Source of the DNA: Dromiciops gliroides
Lineage: Eukaryota > Chordata > Mammalia > Microbiotheria > Microbiotheriidae
Direction of reading: 5' to 3'
DNA: 64,000 nucleotides
NCBI RefSeq assembly: GCF_019393635.1
Contig: NC_057861.1
Location: 661,443,724 to 661,507,723 of the forward strand
The translations under genes and the position numbers were made by a program. Positions 34,265-45,700 of this stretch are shown in pieces (the stretch's first letter is position 1; every line of letters begins with the position of its first letter). Under the pieces are notes generated by a model. The model saw only the letters and a program-made list of their open reading frames with translations, searched no databases and had not been told where the DNA came from.

Positions 34265-35340
34265 CAATTGGGTGGAATATTCTATTTAATCTGGGCAGTA
34301 AATGAGCCTAACACTCATCAGAGTTGTCTCAAAGATCTGAATATCTACATAATTGGCTCAAGGAGGGAATACCATACACACCCAATTGGGTGAAGTAATC
34401 TATCTAACCCTGCAGGAAAATAGGAGGGGAAGGGGATAAAGTGAGAGGAAAAAAAAACAAGGGAGGGCAGATTGGGGGTGGGGACAGACAGAAGCAAATC
34501 ACTTTTGAAGAGGGATAGGGTGAAAGGAGATAGATAATAGATTAAATATTGTGATAAAATAATGGGATTTAGCAGATACTTAAAGGCCCACCTTGGAGAT
34601 TAATCTAAACTGACACACACAATTTAGATTTTAAATGACACAATATAATGGGGAAGGGAATAGGATGGAGGGAAACAGTTAACAATAATAATCATGAAAA
34701 GGGGGAAAAATTGTACAAAAATATTTGTAGCAAATCTTTGTGGTTGATAAGAACTGGGAATCAAGGGAATGTCCATCAGTTGAGGAATGACTGAAGAATC
34801 TGTGGTATATGATTGTATTGGAATGGTATTGTGCTAGAGGAAATGACAAACAGGATGATCCCAGAAAAACCTGGAAAGACTCATATGAACTGATATATAG
34901 TGAAATGAGCAGAGCTGGGAGGACATTGTGCATAGTGATAGCAGTTTTGTTCAAAGAGCAATTGTGAATGACTTAACTACTCTCAGTAACACAATGATAT
35001 AAGACAATGCCAAGGGACTAATGATGAAGCATATTATACACCCCAATAGAAAGAAATGATAAAAAGAGCACTTGTGGATTATACATATATAACCTGTTTG
35101 CTGTCTTGTGGAGGAGGGAGGAAAGGGAGGAAGGCAGAAAAATTTGGAGCTCTAAATCTTATGAAAATGAATGTTGAAAACCAACCTTACATGTAAATGT
35201 AAAAGATAAAATAAATATTTGTTGCAAAGAAAAAAAAACACAATTGGCCAAATGGGAGAAAAAATTGGCCAAATGGAAAAGGAGGTTCAAAAACTTATTG
35301 AGAAAAATAATGCCTTAAAAATTAATTGGGAGGGGGGGGC

Positions 35341-35480
35341 GGGCAACTTGGTGGCACAGTGGATAAAGCACTGGCCCTAGATTCAGGAGGACCTGAGTTC
35401 AAATCCAGTCTCAAACATGATACTTACTAGCTGTGTGACCCCTGGGCAAGTCACTGAACCCCAAATTGTCTAGGCAAAAA
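35341..35480 (+). repeat. SINE in L1 ORF1
   Basis: Head GGGCAACTTGGTGGCACAGT preceded by a G-run, B-box-like GAGTTCAAATCC, CORE part, short A tail. Inserted after GCCTTAAAAATTAATTGGGA; the right side resumes with ATTGGGATGATGG after a TA microsatellite, so the duplication is blurred. Confidence 0.92.
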
Positions 35481-35504
35481 ATATATATATATATATATAT
35501 ATAT
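35481..35504. repeat. (AT)n microsatellite at SINE tail
   Basis: Twelve AT units between the SINE A tail and the resumed L1 sequence, probably grown from the tail or duplicated target. Confidence 0.95.
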
Positions 35505-37134
35505 TGGGATGATGGAAGCTAATGACTCCAGGAAGTACCAAGAATCTGTCAAGCAGAATCAAAAGACTGAAAAAATAGAAGAAAATGTGAAATAGCTCAT
35601 TGGAAAACAACTGAGCTAGAAAATAGATACAGGAGAGATAATCTAAGAATTATTGGACTATCTGAAATCCATGATCAAGAAAAGAGTCTAGATAACATAT
35701 TCCAGGAAATTATCAAGGAGAACTGCCCTGAAATTAAAAAATCAGAGGATAAAATCATCATTGAAAGAATACACAGATAACCTTCTGTAAGAGACCCCAA
35801 AAGGAAAACTCCAAGAAATATTGTAGCCAAATTCCAGAATTATTAGGTGAAGGAGAAAATACCCCAAGCAGCCAGAAAGAAACAATTTAAATATCTTGGA
35901 GCCACAGTCAGGATTGCACAAGACCTGGCAGCTTCAACATTAAAGGATCACAGGGCTTGGAATATGATATTCAGGAAGGCAAAGGAGCTTGGATTACAAC
36001 AAATAATCAACTACCCAGTAAAACAGAGTATTCTCTTTCAGGGGAAAATATGGACATTCAATAAAATAGGGGACTTCCAAGATTTCTTGAGAAAAAGACT
36101 AGTACTGAACAGAAAATTTGATCTCCAAAGACAAGACTCAAGAAAAGTATAAAGACATAAACTTGTTGGGGGGGGGTGTTGTTCAATGAGGTTGAGCTTT
36201 TTATATCCCTATGAGGGAGGATAATACTTTTAAGTCTGGGGATAAGTTTCTCTATTAAGGTATTGTTATTGAATTGACTTTGATGTGATGATATAAAGAA
36301 ATTTAAGGGGCAGAATAAAAGGAGACTAGGGGGAGAAGAGGAGGGTAAGGTGGAATGGGGTAAATTACATCATAAGAAGAGCAACAAAAGGAACTCATTA
36401 CAATACAGGGAAAGAAAGGAGGGCTGAGCATCATTTCAACCTTACTCTCATCAGATTTAGTTCAGGGAGGGAATAACATGTAGTCCCATTTGTATAATGA
36501 AACATAGTTTACTCTTTAAGGAAACAAAAGGGTAAGGGGAAAAGTATGTTATTGATAGATGGGATGGCAGAAGCAGGGGGGAAAGGGGGCAAGACAAGGA
36601 AGTATGGCTGATAAAAGGGTGGGCATAATGAGGGAGGCATTGGTCAGAAGCAAAACACTGGTCAGGAGGATAGGGTGAAAGAATGGAAAAAGTACAAAGA
36701 AAGGAGAAAAGAGGATGGAGGGAAATAAACAGTTAATATTTTTAACTCTGAATGTGAATGGGATGAACTCTCCCATAAAAGGGAATTGAATAGCAGAGTG
36801 GATTAGAAATCAGAATCCTACAATATGTTGTTTACAAGAAACACATTTGCAGCAGAGAGGTACACACAGAGTAAAGGTAAAAGGTTGGAGCAGAATATAT
36901 TATGCTTAAGCTGAAGTCAAAAAAGCAAGGGGTAGCAATCCTTATCTCAGACAAAGCAAAAGCAAAAATAGATCTAATTAAAAGAGATAAGGAAGGAAAC
37001 TATATCTTGCTAAAAGGTATGATAGATAATGAAGTAATATCAATACTAAACATGTATGCACCAAAAGATATAACATCGAAATTCTTGGGGGGGGGGGAGT
37101 TAAAAGAGAAAAAACAAAAACAAAACAAAAAAAA

Positions 37135-37317
37135 GGGGGCAGCTAGGTGGTGCAGTGGATAGAGCACCAGCCCTGGATTTGGGAGGACCTGAGTTCAAAT
37201 CCGGCCTCAGACACTTAATATTTACTGTCTGTGTGACCCTGGGCAAGTCACTTAACCCCAATTGCCTCCCTAAAAAAACCAAAAAACAAAAAACAAACAA
37301 CAACAACAAAAACAAAA
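37135..37317 (+). repeat. SINE in L1 ORF2 endonuclease region
   Basis: GGGGGCAGCTAGGTGGTGCA head and a long A/C-rich tail (37272-37316). GAGTTAAAAGAG occurs at 37098-37109 and 37318-37329 as the target duplication. An extra 25-bp A/C-rich stretch between the left duplication and the head is unusual. Confidence 0.93.
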
Positions 37318-39489
37318 GAGTTAAAAGAGGAAATAGACAGCAAAATTATACTAGTGGGGGATCTGAACCTTCCCCTCTCAGAATTAGATAAACCTAACCA
37401 CAAAATCTATAAGAAAGAAGTGAAATAGGTGAATAGAATATTTAAAAAGTTAGATATGATAGATATCTGGAGAAAACTGAATGGGGATAGAAAGGAATAT
37501 ACATTTATCTCAGTGGTATATGGCACAAACTCAAATATTGACCATGTATTAGGGCACAAAAACCACATAGCCAAATGTTGAAAGGCAGAATTATTAAAGG
37601 TACCTGTCTCAGATCATGGTGCAATAAAAGTTACATGTAATAAAGAACCATGGAAAAATAGACTGAAAATTAATTGGAAACTAAACAATATCATACTAAA
37701 AAATAAGTGGGTCAAACAACAAATCATAGAAACAATCAATAATTTAAGCCAAGAGGATGACACTAATAAGACAAAATACCAAAACCTATGGAATGCAGCC
37801 AAAGCAGTGCTTATGGGAAATTTGATAACTCTAAATGCTTATATGAATAAAAAAGAGAAAGAGGAGATCAATGAATTGAACATGCAACTAACAAAGCTCA
37901 AAAAAAACCAAATTAGAAATCCCCAATTAAATACTAAATTAGAAATCCTGAAAAATCAAAGGAGAAATTAATAAAAATGAAAGGAAGAAAACCATAGAAT
38001 TAATCAACAAAACTAAGAGCTGGTTTTATGTAAAAAAAAATAAAATAGATAAACCTTTGGTTAATTTCAATTAAAAAAAAAAAACCAAATTACCACTATC
38101 CAAAATGAAAAGGGGGTGAATTCACCACCAATTAAGTAGAAACTAAGCAATAATTAGGAACTATTTTGCCCAACTGTATGCCAATAAATTTGACAATATA
38201 AATGAAATGGATAAATATTTACAAAAATCCAAATTGTCCAGGTTAACTGAAGAGGAAATAAAATCCTTAAAGAGGAACATTTTAAAAAAAGAAATTGAAC
38301 AAGCCACCAAAGACCTCCCTAAGAAAAAATCTCCAGGGCCAGATGGCTTTACAAGTGAATTCTACCAAACATTTAAAGAAAAAAATTATTTCAAATATTA
38401 TACAGATTATTTGGAAAAATAGGTGAACAAGGAATTCTACCAAATTCCTTTTATGACACAAATATGGTGTTGATACCTAAACCAGTCGGAACCAAAATAG
38501 AGAAAGAAAATTACAGACCAATTTCCCTAATGGATATCAATGAAAAAATTTAAATAAAATAATATCAAAGAGATTACAGCAAGTGATCACCAGGATAACA
38601 CACTATGACCTGGTAGGATTTATACCAGGAATGCGAGATTGGTTTAACATTAGGAAAACTATCCACATAATCAACCATATCAATAAATTAAAATAACCAC
38701 AATCATATGATTATTTCAATAGAAGCAGAGAAAGTATTTGACAAAATATAAGATTAATTCCTATTAAAAACAATGGAGAGCATGGTCAAAAGTGTAGTTT
38801 TCCTTAAAATAATAAGCAGTATCTACCTAAAACCATCAGCAAACATTATATGTACAGGGATAAGTTAGAGGCATTCCCAAAAAGATCAGTGGTGAAACAG
38901 GGATGTCCATTATCAAATCTATTATTTAATATTGTACTAGAAATGTTAGCTTTAGCAATAAGAGTAGAAAAAGGAATTAAAGGAATAAGAGAAGGCAAGT
39001 AGGAAATAAGACTTTCACTGTTTGCAGATGATATGATGATATACTTAAAGAATTCTAAAGAATCAACTAAAAAATTCCTTGAAACAATGAACAACTTTAG
39101 CAAAGTTGCAGGCTATAAAATAAACCCACAGGAACCATCAGCATTTCTATACATGACCAACAAATCTCAGTAGCAAGAGATAGAAAGACAAGTTCCATTT
39201 AAAGTAACAGTAGACAATATAAAATACTTGGGGCTCTACCTACCAAGACAAACCCAAGAACTCTATGAACACAATTACAAAACACTTTTCACATAATAAA
39301 ATCAAATCTATATAATGGGAAAAATATCAGTTGTTCATGGATAGGCTGAGCTAATATAAAAATGACAATTCTACATAATTAATTTACTTATTCAGTACCA
39401 ATCAATCTACCTAAAATTTATGTTATAGAATTAGAAAAACCATAACAAAATTCATCTTAAAGAGCAAAGGGTCAAGAATATCAAGGGAA

Positions 39490-39637
39490 GGGGCAGCTAG
39501 GTGGTTCGGTGGATAGAGCACCGGCCCTGGAGTCAGGAGTACCTGAGTTCAAATCTGGCCTCAGACACTTAACACTTACTAGCTGTGTGACCCTGGGCAA
39601 GTCACTTAACCCCAATTGTGTCACTTAAAAAAGAGAA
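39490..39637 (+). repeat. SINE in L1 ORF2, 14-bp duplication
   Basis: Flanks AAGAATATCAAGGG at 39474-39487 and 39638-39651 are exact. A near-consensus copy, so among the youngest in the window. Confidence 0.96.
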
Positions 39638-41225
39638 AAGAATATCAAGGGGACTAATAAAAAAATTTGCACGGGGAGGTGGGCTAGCTGTATCGAATCT
39701 GAAGCTTTACTATAAAGTTGCAGTCATCAAAACTATTTGATCCTGGCTAAGAAATAGAATGATGGATCAATGGAATAGATTAGGCACAGGAGGCACAGTA
39801 GTAAATGACTATAGTAATCTACTGTTTGATAAACCCAAAGACTTCAGCTTCTGGGACAGGAACTCAGTATTTGACAAAAACTGCTGGGATAATTGGAAGA
39901 TAGTATGGCAGAAACTAGGCATAGACCAACATCTTACACTGTATATCAAAATAAGGTCAAAATGGATGCAAGATTTAGACATAAAGGGTGATACCATAGA
40001 AAAATTAGGAAAGCAAGGAGTAGTTTCTCTCTCAGATCAATGAAGAGGAAAACAATTTTTCTCCCAACAAGAGATAGAGAATACATGATATGCAAGATGG
40101 ATGACTTTAATAATATTAAATTAAAAAGGTTTTGTACAAACAGAAGCAATGCAGTCAAAATTAGAAGGGAGGCAGAAAGCTGGGAAACAGTTTTTACAGG
40201 TGGTATTTCTGATTAAGGCCTCATTTCTAAAATATATAGGGAACTATGTCAAATTTATAAGCATGTAAGTCATTCCCCAATTGAGAAATGGTCAAAGGAT
40301 ATGAACAGGCAGTTTTCTGATGAAGAAATCAAAACAACTCTGACTCACACCCATCAGATCGGTTAATATGACAAAAAAGGAAAATAATTATTGTTGGAGA
40401 AGCTGTGGAAAAATTGGAACTCTAATGCATTGTTGGTGGAGCTCTGAACTGATCCAACCATTCTGGAGAGTAATTTGGAATTATGCCCAAAGGGCTATGG
40501 TACTATTCTTATCCTTTGTCATAGTGGTACCACTGCCAAGTCTGTAACCCAAATAGATCATAGAAGAGGGAAAAGGACCCACATGTACAAAATTATTCAC
40601 AGCAGTTCTCTTTGTGGTGACAAAATATTGGAAATCCAGGGAATGCTCATAAATTGGGGTATGGCTAAACAAATTGTGGTATATGAATGTAATGGAATAC
40701 TATTGTGCTATAAGAAATGATGAACAGGAGGAGTTCAGAGCAACCTGGAAAGACATACATGAACTGATGCTAACTGAGAAGATCAGAACCAGGAGAACAT
40801 TGTACACAGTAACAGCAACATTATGTGATGAACAATGGGGATAGACTTGGCTCTTTTCAGCAGTGCAACAATCCAAGACAATTTCAAAGAACTCATCATA
40901 GAAAATGTTTTCAACATCCAGAAAAAAGAACTGTGTATTATTAATGCACATTGAACCATACTGTTTCTACTTTTAGGCTGTTTTTTTCCCCTTCTTTCTT
41001 TTGAGGTTTTTCCCTTGTGCTCTGATTCTTCTTTCATGATATGTCTAATGCAGAAATATGTTTAATGTGATTGCACATATATAATCAGTATCAGATTGCT
41101 TTCTGTCTTGTGTAGGAGGGAGGGAAGGGAGGGCGGGAGAAAAATTTGGAACTAAAAATCCTATGAAAACAAATGTTGAAAACTATCCCTTCATGTAATT
41201 GGAAAATAATACAATACTTTTATTA

Positions 41226-41789
41226 CAATAAGATAAATGTTTTTGCAGATTTTTCTGCTTATTAAAGCTTAACTTAAGCAAAAATATTATGAGTGGAAAC
41301 TAAGCTTTGAATAAAGAATATATCTTCTCATTAAGGATATTGCCTTCCCCATTCCAAGGAGCAAGGGCATTATGACCCACCCTTCTCCATTCAGAATAGA
41401 TTACCAGGAAGAGGCCTTCCACCTATCCTTGGTGGAAGTGGTCAAGGGAGGAGCTTAATAGTGGCTATGGTTTTGCAATCTTAGCCCCAATCTATGTTTT
41501 AATATATTAGGATCTATACTTAATGGATAATATTTCTATGATGTTCCAACCAATGAGATGGAAGAGTGAGCAGAATGGAGAAAAGTCAAGAAAGATAAAT
41601 GTTATGTGACCTAAGAAAATAGCAAGTATTTGTGTATGTATGTTTGTGGGGGGGCTGTTTGACAGTGTAAAAAGCTGTAGAGAGAGAAGTATGGTGGGAA
41701 TTGAAAAAATACATAATTGGAATTTACACTTAAAATATCATTGGTAAAGCCTTATGAACCTCTGGCTCACACTTTATTGTTAGCAAGGG
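41226..41789. other. Unassigned
   Basis: No element or exon seen. Confidence 0.4.
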
Positions 41790-42270
41790 GTATTTTAAAG
41801 CTGGAGAACATCCAGAGGAATTCAACTATGGTAGGAATGACTTTGATTACACGTTCTATGAGGATGAATTAAAGGAACTATGGATATTTGTATTAAGAGA
41901 AAAGTTGGAGGTAATGTGTTATAGCTGTATTTAAGATTTTGAATGGCTATTAAGTGGCTATTAGGAATTAGGTACTAGGAATTAAATTTATTCTGTGTTG
42001 TCTCTTAGAGAGGATACAGGGAAATGGGTAAAAGTTACCAAAAAGTAAATTAAGGCTTGATTTGAGAGGGTTAAACCCCTTATTTATAATTAGAGTTGTT
42101 AAAAGTAGAATCAATTGGGGGTTCCCACTCCTGGGAAATCTTCAAGTAGAGGTTATTGAGGATCTATGACTATTTGATGGAGATTTAGTGGAAATTATTT
42201 TTGAGCTTGGTTGGACTAGATGACTGCTTGAGGTCCCCTCAAAATCTTGAATTTGTGATTCCATGAAGAT
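41790..42270 (+). repeat. L3/CR1 LINE 3' fragment
   Basis: CTGGAGAACATCCAGAGGAA at the left and 'ggttggactagatgactgcttgaggtcccctcaaaatcttgaatttgtgattcc' at the right are the L3/CR1 3' end. About 480 bp, many stops. Confidence 0.75.
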
Positions 42271-43300
42271 TTTTACCACTTTCTGGGTAAATAGTTAAGT
42301 TGAGCTGAAGATGGAGGTCATGGGAATTCAGGAGCTTTACGAATCAGAAATCCTGAATGTTCACGGGAATATTAATGTATATATTGAAGTTTCTTTTTGT
42401 AAATATAGGCATTGAAGTAGAGCCTATGAGCCAGGTATGGAACTCCATAAGAAAAGAATGACTTTCTTGATGGTAAATGATGATATCAAGAATCAGAATC
42501 AAATCCATTAAAATTCATAGGCCGCCTCAGTGAGTAGTAAGGAGTATGCTTCTTTGTTCAGGTTCATTTTATTCAAAGGGAGATTACTGAAGGAAAATAA
42601 CGTACTAAACAGGGGAAGTAAGGCAGATCAATATCTTCTGGAGGAAGTCAGATTACCATTAGTGTAAATGATGTAAAAATGTGAGAAGATATTTGAAATA
42701 AAGGGAATCTTGTTCATGATAGAATGGAAGAAGGAAAGTACATAATATAAGGAAAGGGCACAGGAAGATAGGATTGGAGGTAGTTAAGAAATAGAGCTTA
42801 AAAGAAATGAGTTAGTTAGCCATGGCAAAGAGTAGGGTTCCCACTTTACTTTCTCCTGTGATGATAGAGGGTGCTATTAATTTGCTCTTTTTTCAGAGAT
42901 TGTTAAAAAAAATTCCTTGAAGAAATGAGTTTTTAGAGGAAAGCCTACTGAATCAAATGCTTTTATAATGAGATTTTGAATTCTCTGTAGTTTTCTGTCA
43001 ATTGTGTGACTCAAGTTGTGGATTGTGGCAGAGGATTATTTTCAAAAGCTTGCCAGTTCCCTTCTAAATTCTTCATCAAGGAAGTCATGAATGAATGACT
43101 GAATAAGAACAAAATGTATACCAAAAGATTATTTCAGGTAAAGGAAGATAGGAAAAGTTAACGTAGAATAGATTACTTCTAAGTTGTTCAGAGCTCTAAA
43201 ATTGATTCTTATCAGCTCAGCTTGAAAGGTTGCATTTATTTTAAGTAAATGAAATTGGATATATTTTTATACAAACTACAATAGAAAGATGCATGAGGGC
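42271..43300. other. Unassigned
   Basis: No assignable element. Confidence 0.4.
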
Positions 43301-43570
43301 TCAGTTTTGTGGTCAGGAAGAACACAAATTCAAGTCTTGTATCTGCTTCATATTATGTGATTCTGGGACCCTTTATTATTATATTCTTGACTCTCAAAGA
43401 CTCTAAGTTATTCTTAGTTGACACAGAATTTCCATGACAGGAATTCCAGAATAGGCTCATAGATTTAGAGGTATAATGGGCCTTTGAGGGCCTTCATTTT
43501 GAAATTGGGGTAACTGAGACCCAAAGCATTTAAATGACTTGTCCAAATTCACTTAGATAGTAAGCTAACT
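43301..43570 (+). repeat. CORE-SINE relic and unnamed old repeat scrap
   Basis: 43300-43375 carries an eroded B-box/CORE segment (GAACACAAATTCAAGTCTTG). 43440-43570 carries the 'catagatttagaggtataatgggcctttgaggg' repeat followed by 'actgagacccaaagcatttaaatgacttgtcc'. Confidence 0.5.
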
Positions 43571-43819
43571 TGATCAAGAGAAAAGCTAATGTGAAATGTT
43601 GGTTATGATGGCATATCATATTCCTACATAAAAAGACAATTTAAGTCAGAATTAACACCAATATTTATTTCCGGAATTTGTAAAGTCAAAATAATAGATG
43701 TGTGTGTATGTGTCTGTGTGTGTTTTGCTTTGTTGGGCTAAAACAATTATAATTTTAAAATTACCTAGAGGGATATTCACTGAGACATGGGTATGCCAGG
43801 AAAGAAGAAAGAGGGGATG

Positions 43820-44072
43820 GAATAAGCATTTATATAGCACCTACCATGTGCCAGTCTGTATTAAACACTTTTAAATTTTTTCTCATCTGATCTTTACAAT
43901 AATAGCTAGGTGCTATTATTATCCCTATTTTAAAGTTGAGGAAAATAAGGCAAACAGAAGTTAAATAATTTGCCCAGGATCACATATGTAGCAAGTGTCT
44001 GTAGCTGAAATTGAACTTTTTTCTTTCTGACTACAACCCTTGCACTCTATCTACTGAACTACCTAACCCCTT
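43820..44072 (-). repeat. MIR, long relic
   Basis: 'aagcatttatatagcacctaccatgtgccag...gttgaggaaaataaggcaaacagaagttaaataatttgcccaggatcac...ctatctactgaactacctaacccc' is an almost complete MIR in reverse complement. Confidence 0.85.
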
Positions 44073-44112
44073 AGTAAACATGAAGTCTAGTCATAACATT
44101 CCAGGAAGATGG

Positions 44113-44455
44113 TGTAACGATTGGAATGACGCCACCTGCTGGAGACTTACTGTAGAAGAGTTCCACCCATGAAGCAAAGGTCTTTGAGGGCAAGACCAGG
44201 AGTCTTTTCTTTGGCATCAGGAAGTGACGTTGGATAGTGAGAGGAAGAAGGAAAGGACTAGCGCTCTGTCTCGCTCTCTTTCCTGAGGACTCCTGAGGAG
44301 AAGGGAGCTAGAAATGCACTCTCCCTTTAATAGATGGGAATCTAGGTTTTTCTCTCTCTCTTTACCAAATTCTTATTCTCCTTAATAAATGCTTAAAAGT
44401 CTAACTCTTGCTAAAGCTTATAATTTATTGGCGACCACTCATTAGATTTGAGACA
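44113..44455 (+). mobile_element. Solo LTR, family 1 (copy 2), endogenous retrovirus fossil
   Basis: Starts TGTAACGATTGGAATGACGC and follows copies 1 and 3 closely through the poly(A) signal (TTAATAAATGC, about 44383) and GGCGACCACTCATTAGAT. It appears less complete at the 3' end than the other two, and no flanking duplication was found. No internal viral sequence is attached. Confidence 0.85.
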
Positions 44456-45488
44456 GTTAGATATATAGACAGATGCATATGTATATACTTACACACATAT
44501 ATATTATTTTGTGTTTACATATTACATATGTTATTTTAATTGATGGGGCTTCAGAAATTATGATGGAACAAGTCAAAAATCACAGTAGGATACTATGTGT
44601 GCATGTAAGGGGGAAAGGGATATGGGGGTGTTCTCAAAAAGGCCCAGTCATCTCCAAATGTACCACTGCTCACAGATATCCCAGTGTGGTCACTTGATCA
44701 ATATTAGAAGATGGTCATAGTTTTAAAAAAAAGGCAAATAGATTACAAAATCCAAAAGATGCTGTTCCACAGAGACTTTAGGCATGTGTAAAAAGCCTTG
44801 ATATCACTGTGTTCTACCCGATAGAGTGATGTGTTTGTAGTCAGAGGTGAAATAACAGAGGTTCCCTGCAAAAGAAGGTTGGTGAGCTTAAATGTATCAT
44901 TAAGGAAACTGGCAAGCAAGCAGGAGCTGCCAAATGGCATCAGTTTATGTGACAAATGCTCTTGACTTAAACAAGAAAATGCAAAATTACAAGAGAAATA
45001 ACTTTTCAGCATGAAACCCTGGAGGCTCTTGGGAATAGATGATGCCAGAAAAATGTGAGATTATTGTGTCTGCCAGAATACATTAATCCTATAAATATAG
45101 AAGATGCTCTGAGTAAAAGGATCCTCGAATACTTACCAAATTTATGACCGTGATTCTTCAGTTAAATAGCAAAAGCACACAGTAGCAACCAATCATTCAT
45201 GAGCACCTTGCTCCTTTCCCATCTTCAGGTTGTTTCACATATGTTCAAATGCCTCCATCTTATAATTTAGAAACCATTTTCTGCCCCTGATCTACTATTT
45301 ACATAAGCTTTATGTGAACAGCAGATAGCCTTACATAGCAGAATTAGTCATTAGTATATGGTTGCATCTTCACTTTAGATAAGATAAGAAATAATAACTA
45401 TCACAAAAACAAGAGTTTGTGTTTCTGGTGAGGATCATAGTTGCCCCCAAACTACTGTAGAATTTCAGAATATTGTTTTCCATTACTC
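44456..45488. other. Unassigned
   Basis: Short TA-rich start (44470-44520). 44545-45040 shows short coding-like runs in different frames but no recognisable protein. Confidence 0.3.
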
Positions 45489-45489
45489 A

Positions 45490-45700
45490 TTTGTACCAGT
45501 TCAGTGGAAAGAATATAGAATTTGAAATCAGAAATCCTGGGTTCAAGTCCTGGCCTGCCATTCATCTAGCTTTATCATTTTCCATGATATTTAATGTTCT
45601 TGGGCCTCAGTTTCTTCATCTGTAAAAATAATGCTCTTCCTGTTTCATATTTATTTTGAGCATTAAATGAAATAAACAATTTCAAGCTATTGTTATAACC
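45490..45700 (+). repeat. MIR relic
   Basis: 'agtggaaagaatatagaatttgaaatcag...gggttcaagtcctgg...cctcagtttcttcatctgtaaaa...gcattaaatgaaataa' covers most of MIR. Confidence 0.85.

Larger units (their letters stand above)
32684..35230 (+). mobile_element. Nested mosaic L1 (HAL1-like or internally rearranged)
   Basis: Inserted in the ORF1 of the larger L1. Flanks AAAAAAATACAATTGGC (32667-32683) and AAAAAAACACAATTGGC (35231-35247) form a 17-bp duplication after a TT/AAAA cut. Order inside: L1 5' start GGAGCCAAGATGGCAG (32690) to about 32815; a reverse-transcriptase segment (Pro-Gly-Pro-Asp-Gly near 32908) to 33245; an ORF1 segment 33246-33855; a SINE; an inter-ORF spacer 33990-34560; the ORF2 C-terminus and 3'UTR from about 34700 to the poly-A. 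So RT lies before ORF1, and most of ORF2 is absent. This is not normal L1 order. Confidence 0.8.
32036..41225 (+). mobile_element. Nearly full-length L1, split by a second L1 and SINEs
   Basis: One L1 in two blocks: 5'UTR and ORF1 start (32036-32683), then the rest (35231-41225), rejoining across a nested L1. The 5'UTR has a short tandem GGCAGCTCAGCACAGCT-type repeat (32226-32300). ORF1 (coiled coil, RNA-binding) runs to about 36150, then a spacer. ORF2 starts near 36740 with an endonuclease motif of the type Asn-Gly-Met-Asn-Ser-Pro-Ile-Lys; Ser-Asp-His is at 37609-37617. The reverse-transcriptase motifs are Pro-Gly-Pro-Asp-Gly-Phe (38334-38351) and Phe-Ala-Asp-Asp (39021-39032). The 3'UTR has a G/A-rich run at 41116-41140. 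Frames are broken by several stops and indels, so it is inactive. Confidence 0.9.

Noticed and set aside
36902-40043. Open frames at 36902, 38207 and 39759 as separate host genes
   Set aside because: They are pieces of L1 ORF2 (endonuclease, reverse transcriptase and C-terminal part).
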